Positions 48,547 to 57,517 of a stretch of DNA of 64,000 nt are shown here, one piece after another (position 1 is the stretch's first letter; each line of letters begins with the position of its first letter). The stretch spans positions 1,116,001-1,180,000 of the forward strand of contig NZ_CP048836.1 of NCBI RefSeq assembly GCF_010983895.1, in the 5' to 3' direction. A program made the translations under genes and the position numbers. Under the pieces are notes generated by a model. It was not told the origin of the DNA, ran no database searches, and saw only the letters and a list, made by a program, of their open reading frames with translations. Origin of the DNA: Nitrogeniibacter mangrovi (GTDB taxonomy: Bacteria > Pseudomonadota > Gammaproteobacteria > Burkholderiales > Rhodocyclaceae).

Positions 48547-49152
48547 TCAGTCAAGACCGTGGGGTGCGATGGCACCGCCACCCAGCTCGACGGCGATGTC
48601 GAGCAGGGTCTCCCACAGGTAGTGTCCATAGGTGCCGTCGCACCACAGCCGCAGCGCGGGCCGTTCGGCATGCCGCTCGGGAATGGCCGTCACGGCCACG
48701 CCCACCATGGATGTCAGCACCACCGGTCGGTCGGCCACATCGAGGCGGCGGAGATTCACGCCGCAGGTCTGGCGCAGGAGCTCGTCGAGCTGATCGCCGG
48801 TGAGCACGAAGGCAGCATCCTGGCGCAGCACCGGGTAGACGCCCGCAGCGCGTGGCGCGGCCATGACCGCATCCAGGCGCGCGGCGGGGCCTTCCACCAG
48901 GAACTCGGTCAAGCCGAGCCGGGCGATCCGTCCGCCGTCCTCGAGCGGCAACCAGGTATTGGGTGCGTCGGGCACCGGCAGGCCGAGGGCGGCGAGCCAC
49001 TTGGCCGCACCGGGGCCCTTGCAGCCATGGCGCGCCAGGTCGGAGAGGTCGGCAATGCCAAGCCGGGCCGCCACGTCGGCGGCACGTTCGGCGGGGACGA
49101 GCGATGCGGTGGCCAGCTCAGCCACCGGGCTCAGGGCGAGATGCGCGCTCAT
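48547..49152 (-). CDS. soxG: Sarcosine oxidase-type gamma subunit (SoxG; N-methylglutamate dehydrogenase D)
   Basis: 201 residues, a GcvT/YgfZ-like fold. '[23 protein letters not shown]' and '[13 protein letters not shown]' fit SoxG. The gamma subunit is structural in heterotetrameric sarcosine oxidase and its relatives. Its ATG (49152) overlaps the soxA stop by 4 bases. Confidence 0.85.
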   Translation of the reverse strand: MSAHLALSPVAELATASLVPAERAADVAARLGIADLSDLARHGCKGPGAAKWLAALGLPVPDAPNTWLPLEDGGRIARLGLTEFLVEGPAARLDAVMAAPRAAGVYPVLRQDAAFVLTGDQLDELLRQTCGVNLRRLDVADRPVVLTSMVGVAVTAIPERHAERPALRLWCDGTYGHYLWETLLDIAVELGGGAIAPHGLD

Positions 49153-52046
49153 GCGGCCTCCTTCTGCTTGAGGTTTTCGGGGTCGTAGAACGGCGTCGTC
49201 GTGATCGTGGCCTGCACGATCGCGCCGCCGGACAGGCGGATATCCACCTTGTTGCCGGCCCCGGCGAGGTCGGGCCGCACGAAGGCGAGGCCGATGTGCC
49301 GGTTCAGGCTCGGGCTGAAGGCGATGCTGGTGACGCGACCGGCGATCTCGCCGCGGTCGATGACCAGATGACATTCCAGGGGCACCGGGCCGATGTGATC
49401 GGGGGCAAGACTGATGCCCACCAGGGTCTGCTTGAGCGGCTTCTTGGCGACGGCCTCAAGGCTGCGCTGCCCGACGAAGAAGGGCTTGTTCATCTTCAGT
49501 GCCCAGTTGAGCCCGGCCTCCAGCGGCGTGGTCAGGCCATCGGTGTCCTGCCCGATGATGATGTGGCCCTTCTCCAGCCGCAGCAGGCGTTGTGCTTCGA
49601 CGCCGAAGGGGCGAATGCCGTCGTCAGCCCCCGCCGCCAGCAACGCGTCCCACAGGGCGAGCCCCTGGTTCGCCGGCACATGGATCTCGTAGCCCCACTC
49701 GCCGACGAAACCCACGCGCATGAGGCGCGCCGGGATGCCGGCGACTTCACCCTCGCGCACCGCAAGGTAGGGGAAGGCGTCGGCGGACAGGTCGAGCCCG
49801 GTGAGCCTCGCGAGCACCACGCGGGACTTGGGGCCGGCGAGATTCACCGCGGCAAAGGCGCCGGTGTGATTGACGATGCCGCAGTCCAGCCCCCAGATCG
49901 TGTTCAGGCGGGAAAGCTCGCGGTAGATCGTTGCCGCGCCGGAGGTGGTGGTGGTGAAGTAGAAATGGTCTTCGGCAAGGCGGGCGACCACGCCGTCGTC
50001 GATCACCACGCCGGTCTCGTCGCACATCACCGCGTAGCGCGTCATGCCGACCTTGAGGTTGGCGTAGTTGGCGGTGTAGACCCGCTCGAGGAATTCCGCC
50101 GCCTGCGGGCCGATCACCTCCAGCTTGCCGAGCGTACCGACGTCGATGATGCCCACGCCGCTGCGCACCGCCGCCGCTTCGCCACGGATGCAGTCGATAC
50201 GGCTGATGCCGGCGCGCTGGTAGTACTCCGGCCGCTGCCACACGCCGGCGGGCATCCACTTCGCACCGAGCGCTTCGTGGCGGGTATGCAGCGGGGTGCG
50301 GCGCTCGGGGTTGAAGCCGCGCCCGGCGAGAATCGCCATCGGGACCGGATGGAAGAAGGGCCGCGCGGTGGTAGTGCCCACTTCCTGCGGGGCCTTGCCG
50401 TTGAGACGGGCCAGGATGCGCAGGCCGTTCATGTTGGAGTGCTTGCCCTGGCTCGGACCCATGCCGTTGGTGGAAAAGCGTTTGAGCAGCTCGATATTGT
50501 CGAAGCCCTCCTGCACCGCGTTGCAGAAGTCCTTGAACTGCAGGTCTTCATCGAAATCGACGAAGTTCTTGCCGGCCGGGTGGTCGACGATCGGCCAGGG
50601 GTGGCTTGGGGATTCGGTCTCGGGCGGCAGGGGAATTCCCTCCGCACTGCCGAAGCCGGCCGCGGCGGCGGCGTGGCTGCCCGCGCGCGCACCGTCGGCG
50701 AGCTTGCGCTCGAGCCCGAACACGCCATTGACCCGGCCGCAGGCGAATACGCCCTCAGGTAGAACGTCCGGGACGAACTGTTCGACCGCCGTGTCGTAGC
50801 GCATCCGCGTGCCGGCCTGGTAGAGCAGGTTGGCCGCCGGTGCCCAGCCGGTGCTTATCAGGATGCCGTCGCAGGCGATCTCGCGCGGCGCGCCGACCGG
50901 CTTGCCGTCGGCATCGACGCGGCCCACGCGGGCGCCGGCGCACAGTCCGGCGGCGTCGGCGACGCCTTCGACGATGCAGCTCGCCGGCAGCAGCTCGACG
51001 CCGGCCCCCTTGAGCGCGCGCGCCAGCGGTTCGGCGCTGCCGGGGGTGGCGCGCAGGTCCACCAGCGCGGCGACGGCGACGCCGTTGGCGAGCAGGTCGA
51101 GGGCGGCGCGATAGCCGTCGGCGTTGGCGGCAAGCACGACCGCGCGCTGCACCGGCTTGACCGCATAGCGGTAGATCAGGCGCTGCGCGGCGCTCGCCAG
51201 CATCACGCCGGGCAGGTCGTTGTTGTGGAACACCGCGGGTTGTTCGAAGGCGCCGCTGGCGAGCACGACGCTCGTGGCGCGCATCTTCACCATGCGCTCG
51301 GCGCTGACCAGCGGAATCCAGTGGTCTTTGTAATAGCCGGCGGCGACGGTGGCGGTCATAACGCGGATACGCGGTTCGGCGGCGACGCGATCGAGCAGAT
51401 CGGTGAGCGTCCGTGCGCGTTCGTCGTCGTTGCCCAGCTGATACCCGGCGGAGCCGCCGAGGCGGGCGTTTTCGTCCACCACCACCACGTCCGCGCCCTG
51501 CGCGGCCGCCGCCAGCGCGGCGGACAGCCCGGAGGGCCCGCCACCGATGACGAGCACGTCGCAGAAGTCATAGGCCTTGGGGGTGCGCTGGCGGACGGTG
51601 TCGAAGTCCACCCGGCCCAGTCCGGTCATGGTGCGGAACATGCGCTCCCACAGCGGGAACAGCCTCTTGTTGTGGAAGGCCTTGTAGTAGAAGCCCACCG
51701 GCAGGAAGCGCGACAAGGTACCGAGCACGCGACCTTTGTCGTTCGCGAGCGAGCCGAAGGTGTTGACCGCCTTCAGGTCCATCCCGGTGACGAGCGGGGT
51801 GACATCGGCGCGCAGGTTGGGCATGTCGCCCCACTGGTGGATGGCATTGGTGTCGTGATTGGCCAGCGACAGCACGCCGCGGGGCCGGTGATACTTGAAG
51901 CTGCGCCCGAGCACGCGCACGTCGGCCGCCCACAGGGCGCTGCTGACGGTGTCGCCTTCATAACCGGCGAAGCTGCGGCCCTCGAAGCGGAATTCGACGG
52001 GGCGGGCGCGGTCGATCCATTCGCCGCGGATGGCAGGCAGTCGCAT
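49149..52046 (-). CDS. soxA: Sarcosine oxidase-type alpha subunit (SoxA; N-methylglutamate dehydrogenase C)
   Basis: 965 residues, matching SoxA length. The N-terminal 2Fe-2S-like fold ('FEGRSFAGYEGDTVSSALWAA') is followed by a nucleotide-binding domain 'VLVIGGGPSGLSAALAAAAQG' (about 170). The C-terminal aminomethyltransferase/GcvT-like half from about 600 contains 'GVGIIDVGTLGKLEVIGPQ' and 'VGFVGEWGYEIHVP'. The latter binds tetrahydrofolate and would catch the methyl carbon as methylene-THF. GAAGGAGA precedes ATG 52046. Confidence 0.9.
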   Translation of the reverse strand: MRLPAIRGEWIDRARPVEFRFEGRSFAGYEGDTVSSALWAADVRVLGRSFKYHRPRGVLSLANHDTNAIHQWGDMPNLRADVTPLVTGMDLKAVNTFGSLANDKGRVLGTLSRFLPVGFYYKAFHNKRLFPLWERMFRTMTGLGRVDFDTVRQRTPKAYDFCDVLVIGGGPSGLSAALAAAAQGADVVVVDENARLGGSAGYQLGNDDERARTLTDLLDRVAAEPRIRVMTATVAAGYYKDHWIPLVSAERMVKMRATSVVLASGAFEQPAVFHNNDLPGVMLASAAQRLIYRYAVKPVQRAVVLAANADGYRAALDLLANGVAVAALVDLRATPGSAEPLARALKGAGVELLPASCIVEGVADAAGLCAGARVGRVDADGKPVGAPREIACDGILISTGWAPAANLLYQAGTRMRYDTAVEQFVPDVLPEGVFACGRVNGVFGLERKLADGARAGSHAAAAAGFGSAEGIPLPPETESPSHPWPIVDHPAGKNFVDFDEDLQFKDFCNAVQEGFDNIELLKRFSTNGMGPSQGKHSNMNGLRILARLNGKAPQEVGTTTARPFFHPVPMAILAGRGFNPERRTPLHTRHEALGAKWMPAGVWQRPEYYQRAGISRIDCIRGEAAAVRSGVGIIDVGTLGKLEVIGPQAAEFLERVYTANYANLKVGMTRYAVMCDETGVVIDDGVVARLAEDHFYFTTTTSGAATIYRELSRLNTIWGLDCGIVNHTGAFAAVNLAGPKSRVVLARLTGLDLSADAFPYLAVREGEVAGIPARLMRVGFVGEWGYEIHVPANQGLALWDALLAAGADDGIRPFGVEAQRLLRLEKGHIIIGQDTDGLTTPLEAGLNWALKMNKPFFVGQRSLEAVAKKPLKQTLVGISLAPDHIGPVPLECHLVIDRGEIAGRVTSIAFSPSLNRHIGLAFVRPDLAGAGNKVDIRLSGGAIVQATITTTPFYDPENLKQKEAA

Positions 52047-52303
52047 CAGGCGTCTCCTTCGTGGAAGTAGGTACGCAGCACGACGTCCTTGGCCGTGTCG
52101 CGTTCGGCAATGAACCAGGTGTTGCTGGGGGTGTGGCACCACCACTCACGCTTCACGCCCGGGGCGCCATTGCGGTTGAAGACGTAGTCGGCCCAGGTGG
52201 CGTCATCGCAGCTGGCCGGATCGGGCATCGGGCGCACTTCGCCCCAGTAGAAGAACTCGGAGACGGGACGGGGGCCGTTGAGCGGACAGGTCATGATCTT
52301 CAT
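52046..52303 (-). CDS. soxD: Sarcosine oxidase-type delta subunit (SoxD; N-methylglutamate dehydrogenase B)
   Basis: 85 residues. 'TCPLNGPRPVSEFFYWGEVRPMPDP' and 'WADYVFNRNGAPGVKREWW' are typical of the delta subunit. In classical SoxD a Cys6-x2-Cys9 pair helps bind zinc; here Cys6 is kept but residue 9 is Asn, and Cys56-His57 lies in 'WWCHTPS'. Its stop overlaps the soxA start by one base. Confidence 0.88.
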   Translation of the reverse strand: MKIMTCPLNGPRPVSEFFYWGEVRPMPDPASCDDATWADYVFNRNGAPGVKREWWCHTPSNTWFIAERDTAKDVVLRTYFHEGDA

Positions 52304-52318
52304 GCTCGGATACCTCGC

Positions 52319-53560
52319 TCAGTGACCGACGCTGGCTGCGCCCTTCTCGCCGGTGAGGGCGTAGTGGCGGAAGCGGTCGAGGGAAAAGCCGGTGATCAGC
52401 GGATGCGGCGAGTCGGTGGCGATGGTGTGCGCCATGGTCTTGCCGCAGACGGGGGTGGCCTTGAAGCCCCAGGTGCCCCAGCCCGAATCGAGGTAGAAGC
52501 CCTCGATCGGGGTCTTGCCCATCACCGGGGCGAAGTCGGGCGTCATGTCGGCCATGCCGGCCCACTGGCGCATCACCTTCACGTTGGAGAGGAAGGGGAA
52601 CATCTCCAGCATGTGGCTGGTGAGGCCCTCGACGAAGTCCAGCGTCGAGCGCGTGCCGTGCAGTTCGTAGGGGTCGAGCGAGGCGCCCATCACCAGTTCG
52701 CCGCGCGCCGACTGGCTGATGTAAACATGCAGGCTGCCGGAGACGAGGATGGGGTCGAGCCACGGTTTGATGGGCTCGCTCACCATTGCCTGCAGCGGGT
52801 GGATGTAGATCGGCGAGCGCAGACCGACCATCTTCAGGATGCTTGGCGTCGAGCCGGCGACCGCGCACAGCACTTTGGTCGTTGCGATGCGCCCCTTGGA
52901 GGTCCGCACGCCGGTGACGCGTCCGCCCTCGACGTCGATGCCGAGCACCTCGGTGCGCTGGTGGATCTCGACGCCGCGTTGGTCGGCGCCGCGGCCGTAG
53001 CCCCAGGCCACCGCGTCGTGACGGGCCACCGAGCCAGGCGCGTGGTACAGGGCGCCCAGGATCGGGGCATGACCGCTGCACGAGAGGTCGATCATTGGCG
53101 CGGCTTCCTTCACCACCTCCGGCCCGACCACCTCGGAGGCGACCCCGTAGTGCTTGTTCACCTCGGCACGCCAGCGCATCGTGCGCAGGGCCGAGTCGGT
53201 ATGCGCCAGCGTGAAGTGGCCACGGTTGGCGTAGAAGAGGTTCAGATCGAAGTCCTGCGACAGGTCTTGCCACAGGCGCACCGACTCGTCGTAGAACTGC
53301 ACGCCTTCGGGCGTCAGGTAGTTCGAGCGGATGATGGTGGTGTTGCGGCCGGTGTTGCCACCACCGATGTAGCCCTTCTCGAGCACGCACACATTGGTGA
53401 TGCCGTGCTCGCGGGCAAGGTAGTAGGCGGCCGCGAGGCCGTGACCGCCGCCGCCGATGATGACCACGTCGTAGCTCGGCTTGAGCTCTTCATGGACGCT
53501 GAACATCCGCGGTTCCGGATGCTTCTTGTTGAGCGCGAAGCGCAGCAGGCGCCAGGGCAT
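52319..53560 (-). CDS. soxB: Sarcosine oxidase-type beta subunit (SoxB; N-methylglutamate dehydrogenase A)
   Basis: 413 residues. The FAD-binding Rossmann motif 'VVIIGGGGHGLAAAYYLA' is near 33-50. 'GNTGRNTTIIRSNYLTPEG' and 'GHAPILGALYHAPGSVARHDAVAWG' hold the substrate/flavin region, including a His (ARHDA) equivalent to the covalent-FMN histidine of sarcosine oxidase. It oxidises an N-methyl group, by context that of N-methylglutamate rather than sarcosine. GAGGAA precedes the ATG. Confidence 0.88.
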   Translation of the reverse strand: MPWRLLRFALNKKHPEPRMFSVHEELKPSYDVVIIGGGGHGLAAAYYLAREHGITNVCVLEKGYIGGGNTGRNTTIIRSNYLTPEGVQFYDESVRLWQDLSQDFDLNLFYANRGHFTLAHTDSALRTMRWRAEVNKHYGVASEVVGPEVVKEAAPMIDLSCSGHAPILGALYHAPGSVARHDAVAWGYGRGADQRGVEIHQRTEVLGIDVEGGRVTGVRTSKGRIATTKVLCAVAGSTPSILKMVGLRSPIYIHPLQAMVSEPIKPWLDPILVSGSLHVYISQSARGELVMGASLDPYELHGTRSTLDFVEGLTSHMLEMFPFLSNVKVMRQWAGMADMTPDFAPVMGKTPIEGFYLDSGWGTWGFKATPVCGKTMAHTIATDSPHPLITGFSLDRFRHYALTGEKGAASVGH

Positions 53561-53593
53561 GGTGGATTCCTCAGTCTCTGTCGGGGGTGGGAA

Positions 53594-54454
53594 TCAGCGG
53601 AACACCACGGTCTTGTTGCCGTGGACGAGCACGCGATCCTCGAGGTGGTAGCGAAGTCCGCGGGCGAGCACGGCCTTCTCGATGTCCTTGCCGTAGCGCA
53701 CGAGATCCTCCGGCGCGTCGGAGTGATCCACGCGGATGACGTCCTGCTCGATGATTGGCCCCTGATCGAGGTCACTGGTGACGTAGTGGCAGGTGGCGCC
53801 AATCAGCTTCACGCCCTTCTCGTGCGCCTGGTGGTAGGGCTTGGCGCCCACGAAGCTGGGCAGGAAGCTGTGGTGGATGTTGATGATCCGGCCCGGATGG
53901 TTCGCACACAGCTCGGGCGAGAGGATCTGCATGTAGCGCGCCAGCACCATTACGTCGCCCTGTGCCTCGCGGAACAGTTCTTCGACCTTTGCGTAAGCCT
54001 GGGGCTTGTTTTCCGGCGTGACCGGCACAAGGTGGAAGGGGATGCCGTGCCACTCGACGAAGCCACGGAAGGTCTCGTGGTTGGAGATCACGCACGGAAT
54101 TTCGATGTCCAGGTCGCCGGACTGCCAGCGCGCAAGCAGGTCGTAGAGGCAGTGCTCCTGCTTGGAGACAAGGATCACGACACGTTTCTTGCGCGCAGAG
54201 TCCGAGATCTGCCAATCCATGTCGAACTCGGTGGCGATCGGGGCGAACTTGTCGCGCAGCGCCTCGATGCCGAAGGACAGTGAATCGGCGAGGATCTCCT
54301 GACGCATGAAAAAACGCATTGCAGACGCGTCGGCGTGGTGGTTGGCCTCGGTGATCCAGCCCTGATTCTGCGCCAGGAAACCACTCACCGCCGCCACAAC
54401 GCCGACCCGGTCCGGGCAGGAAAGCGAAAGGGTGTATCGATGACTCGACGACAT
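53594..54454 (-). CDS. purU: Formyltetrahydrofolate deformylase
   Basis: 286 residues. N-terminal ACT domain ('LSLSCPDRVGVVAAVSGFLA') and a C-terminal formyltransferase-fold hydrolase with 'MVLARYMQILSPELC', 'INIHHSFLPSFVGAKPYHQA' and the catalytic Asp in 'TSDLDQGPIIEQ'. It releases formate and THF from 10-formyl-THF. First gene of the operon, where it would complete C1 oxidation to formate with FolD. GGAG precedes ATG 54454. Confidence 0.95.
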   Translation of the reverse strand: MSSSHRYTLSLSCPDRVGVVAAVSGFLAQNQGWITEANHHADASAMRFFMRQEILADSLSFGIEALRDKFAPIATEFDMDWQISDSARKKRVVILVSKQEHCLYDLLARWQSGDLDIEIPCVISNHETFRGFVEWHGIPFHLVPVTPENKPQAYAKVEELFREAQGDVMVLARYMQILSPELCANHPGRIINIHHSFLPSFVGAKPYHQAHEKGVKLIGATCHYVTSDLDQGPIIEQDVIRVDHSDAPEDLVRYGKDIEKAVLARGLRYHLEDRVLVHGNKTVVFR

Positions 54455-54481
54455 GCGCTCAACTCCAAAATATTCATGCAG

Positions 54482-54536
54482 TGAAACAATGTTGATCAAT
54501 ATGCATCGACAAAAATCGAAAGTCAACTTTGTTTCA
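54482..54536. promoter_or_regulatory. Paired inverted operator-like arms in the purU / regulator gap
   Basis: TGAAACAATGTTGA (54482-54495) and TCAACTTTGTTTCA (54523-54536) are inverted copies matching at 13 of 14 positions, centres 41 bases apart (about four helical turns). One covers the purU -35 region, the other the expected start site. Probable binding sites for the adjacent XRE-cupin regulator. Confidence 0.65.
54498..54526 (-). promoter_or_regulatory. Sigma-70-type promoter of the purU/methylamine operon
   Basis: On the minus strand TTGACT (54526-54521) and CATATT (54503-54498) are separated by 17 bases. Transcription would start near 54491, about 37 bases before purU. Two operator-like inverted arms overlap it. 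Confidence 0.65.
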
Positions 54537-54597
54537 TGAGAAGAAACGCTGGCCGTGCCATAATCCCCCACGGCATTCTCGAAACGGAAAAACGGCA

Positions 54598-55200
54598 ATG
54601 AGCGAGAGCGGAAACACCGGCAGTCTGGAGCGCTATCTGGGCAATACCATTCGCGAATTGAGGCAGAAGCACGGCCTCACGATTGCAGACGTCGCCACGC
54701 TGGCAGGCATCAGCCGCGGCATGCTGTCGAAGATCGAAAACGCGCAGACGGCGACCAGCCTGGACACCCTCTCCCGCCTCGCGAACGGCCTCGGGGTCTC
54801 GATCGCCACGCTGTTTCGCGGCTATGACGTGCGTGAAGGCAGTGCGCAACTCGTCAAGAACGACGAGGGGATGGAGGTGGTCCGGCGCGGGACGAAGAAG
54901 GGGCACACCTACCATCTGCTGGCCTATGACCAAGGGCCGACCAAACACTTCGAGCCCTTCCTGATCACGATCGACCATGAATCGGAGACCTTTCCGATCT
55001 TCGAGCATCCGGGCACCGAGTTCATCTACATGCTCGAAGGCGAGATCGAGTACCGCCACGGGCAGAACACGTATCTGCTGCAGCCTGGCGACTCGCTGAC
55101 CTTCCGCGCGGACATTCCGCATGGCCCGGAAAAGCTCAACCGCTGCCCGATCCGCTTCCTGAGCATCCTGATGTATCCGAGGGCGAGCGAGAGCGAGTGA
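54598..55200 (+). CDS. XRE-family regulator with C-terminal cupin domain
   Basis: 200 residues. HTH (about 15-70): 'IRELRQKHGLTIADVATLAGISRGMLSKIENAQ' region. Cupin_2 domain (about 115-190): 'HPGTEFIYMLEGEIEYRHG' and 'LLQPGDSLTFRADIPHGPE' carry the usual His/Glu metal-site pattern. Such regulators often sense amines, polyamines or sarcosine-like ligands. It diverges from the purU operon; an extended -10 (TGCCATAAT, 54556-54564) lies upstream. Probably the pathway regulator. Confidence 0.88.
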   Translation: MSESGNTGSLERYLGNTIRELRQKHGLTIADVATLAGISRGMLSKIENAQTATSLDTLSRLANGLGVSIATLFRGYDVREGSAQLVKNDEGMEVVRRGTKKGHTYHLLAYDQGPTKHFEPFLITIDHESETFPIFEHPGTEFIYMLEGEIEYRHGQNTYLLQPGDSLTFRADIPHGPEKLNRCPIRFLSILMYPRASESE

Positions 55201-55262
55201 TCCGCCGGGCGGCCGTGACGCCGAACGGCGGGTCGGGGCGCCTGCGTCCGACAGCACGCAAA

Positions 55263-55292
55263 CGGGCCGGCGATGCATGCATCGCCGGCCCG
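55263..55292. terminator. Perfect 30-base palindrome between the XRE-cupin gene and amtB
   Basis: CGGGCCGGCGATGCA and its exact complement, between two convergent genes. Probable bidirectional transcript end; no T-tract. Confidence 0.55.
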
Positions 55293-55309
55293 CTCACATG
55301 GCGGCCACG

Positions 55310-56698
55310 TCAGTTGTGATAGGCAGCCTCGCCGTGAGAGGTCGTGTCCAGCCCCTCGCGTTCCTCGTCCTCTGGAACGCGCAGGCCGATCACGAGATCC
55401 ACCAGCTTGAAGGCAATCAGCGACACCACACCCGACCAGACGACGGCGGTGCCCACCCCCCAGAGCTGAGCGATTACCTGAGCCCCCATGTCATAGGCGG
55501 CGGGCGCGTCGGTCACGTAATCCCAGAGCCCGGTGCCACCCAGTTCAGGCGCGGCGAAGACTCCGGTGAGGATGGCGCCCAGGATGCCACCCACGCCATG
55601 GACGCCAAACACGTCGAGGCTGTCGTCCGCACCCAGCATGCGCTTCAGACCGTTGACGCCCCAGTAGCAGACGCCGCCACCGAGCAAACCGATGATGACC
55701 GCGCCCATCGGGCCGACAAAACCGCAGGCCGGGGTGATCGCCACCAGACCGGCGATGGCGCCGGACGCCGCACCGAGCATCGAGGGTTTGCCTTTGAAGA
55801 TCGCTTCAACCACACACCAGGAGGCGGTGGCGGCGCAGGTTGCGACCAGAGTGTTGAACACCGCAAGCGCGGCGGTCGGGCCGGCCTCAAGTGCGGAGCC
55901 GACGTTGAATCCGAACCAGCCGACGAACAGCAGGCTGGCACCGATCATGGTCATCACAAGGCTGTGCGGCGGCATCGCTTCACGGCGATAGCCAATTCGC
56001 GGGCCCACCATGTAAGCGCCCACCAGTGCCGCCACGCCAGCGTTGATATGCACCACCGTGCCGCCTGCGAAGTCCAGTGCCCCCTTGTTGAAGAGGAAGC
56101 CGGCAAATTCGCCCGCCTGGGCCGCCGCTTCGGGGGACGTATAGGCATCCGGACCGGCCCAGTACCAGACCATGTGTGCCATCGGCAGATAGGAAAAGGT
56201 GAACCACAGCACCATGAAGACGAGTACCGCGGAGAACTTCATCCGCTCGGCGAAGCCACCCACGATCAACGCGGGGGTGATTGCCGCAAAGGTGAGCTGG
56301 AAGGCCGCGAACAGCAGCTCCGACTGGACGACGCCCTTGCTGAAGGTGCCCACCACGCTGTCAACCGTCACGCCTTGCATGAAGAGCTTGGAGAAGCCAC
56401 CGAAGAACGCATTGCCATCGGTAAAGGCCAGGCTGTAGCCGAAGACCGTCCACAACACGCCCAGCATGCAGAACACCACCAGCGTCTGCATGAGCAGCGA
56501 TAGCATGTTCTTCGAACGTACCATGCCGCCATAGAACAGGCCCAGGCCCGGAGCCGCCATCATCACCACGAGGAGGGTCGCTGTGATCAGCCACGCGGTA
56601 TCGCCCTTGTCGGGCAGCGGCGTGACGCCTTCGGCCCAGCCTCTGGACGCAAAGAACACGCCGGCGAGCATCAAGGAAAAAGTCAAAATTCGCTTCAT
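55310..56698 (-). CDS. amtB: Ammonium transporter
   Basis: 462 residues: signal peptide (LMLAGVFFASRGWA), then 11 membrane helices. Family motifs 'APGLGLFYGGMVRSKNML' and 'DFAGGTVVHINAGVAALVGA' with the pore histidine, plus 'DDSLDVFGVHGVGGILGAILTGVFA' with the second. Amt conducts NH4+/NH3 and also methylammonium. TGAGGAG precedes ATG 56698. Co-directional with and 10 bases after glnK. Confidence 0.95.
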   Translation of the reverse strand: MKRILTFSLMLAGVFFASRGWAEGVTPLPDKGDTAWLITATLLVVMMAAPGLGLFYGGMVRSKNMLSLLMQTLVVFCMLGVLWTVFGYSLAFTDGNAFFGGFSKLFMQGVTVDSVVGTFSKGVVQSELLFAAFQLTFAAITPALIVGGFAERMKFSAVLVFMVLWFTFSYLPMAHMVWYWAGPDAYTSPEAAAQAGEFAGFLFNKGALDFAGGTVVHINAGVAALVGAYMVGPRIGYRREAMPPHSLVMTMIGASLLFVGWFGFNVGSALEAGPTAALAVFNTLVATCAATASWCVVEAIFKGKPSMLGAASGAIAGLVAITPACGFVGPMGAVIIGLLGGGVCYWGVNGLKRMLGADDSLDVFGVHGVGGILGAILTGVFAAPELGGTGLWDYVTDAPAAYDMGAQVIAQLWGVGTAVVWSGVVSLIAFKLVDLVIGLRVPEDEEREGLDTTSHGEAAYHN

Positions 56699-56708
56699 CG
56701 TCAGCTCC

Positions 56709-57074
<366 letters not shown>

Positions 57075-57140
57075 TCAGTTCGTATCTCATCGGCTTACCT
57101 CTTGGGGTTGCATTGAAGGAAACTATTTTTCCCTTCAGGA

Positions 57141-57156
57141 AGCAATGCGCGTGCCA
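57141..57156 (-). promoter_or_regulatory. Sigma-54 promoter of glnK-amtB
   Basis: Minus-strand TGGCACGCGCATTGCT matches the -24/-12 consensus TGGCACG-N4-TTGC[AT] perfectly. It predicts RpoN- and NtrC-dependent expression under nitrogen limitation. Confidence 0.88.
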
Positions 57157-57238
57157 CTGCGTACACCGTAAAAAATCAAAAGTTTACCAATAGGAAGCTT
57201 TTTTTCACGCACTGAAATACTGCATCGCCTCAGCACGG

Positions 57239-57255
57239 CGCACCAAGATGGGCAG
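57239..57255. promoter_or_regulatory. Possible NtrC enhancer site
   Basis: CGCACCAAGATGGGCAG resembles the NtrC site TGCACCAAAATGGTGCA, with a good left half and TGG, and a weaker right end. It is about 100 bases upstream of the sigma-54 promoter, the usual enhancer distance. Confidence 0.4.
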
Positions 57256-57517
57256 GAGAACATCGGCCGACGCTCAACTGCGCGTAGTGACGGCGGCCGA
57301 ACGGCGTTTGCACATGTCCATGCTGCGTTACCGCGCTGGCGTCGATGGCCGTCTGGAGTTGCTCGGTGCCCGATGCCAGTTGCAGGCGGCTCGGCAGGCG
57401 CTGTTGGACCTGCGAGGCGCGGAAATAGCCAACCGGATGGCGCTCTACAAGTCCCTCGGCGGCGGCCTACATGAACGCGATGCCCCGGAGATGGCCGCTG
57501 TTACTGCAGCGCAGTAG
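57248..57517 (+). pseudogene. Remnant of an RND-efflux outer membrane factor (OprM/NodT-type)
   Basis: A reading frame of 89 codons matching only the C-terminus of NodT/OprM-type lipoproteins: 'LHMSMLRYRAGVDGRLELLGARCQLQAARQALLDLRGAEIANRMALYKSLGGGL'-like region, here about residues 20-74. Full-length family members have about 450-500 residues, and nothing upstream continues the homology. No promoter or ribosome site. Interpreted as a decayed gene fragment, not a functional protein. Confidence 0.7.
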
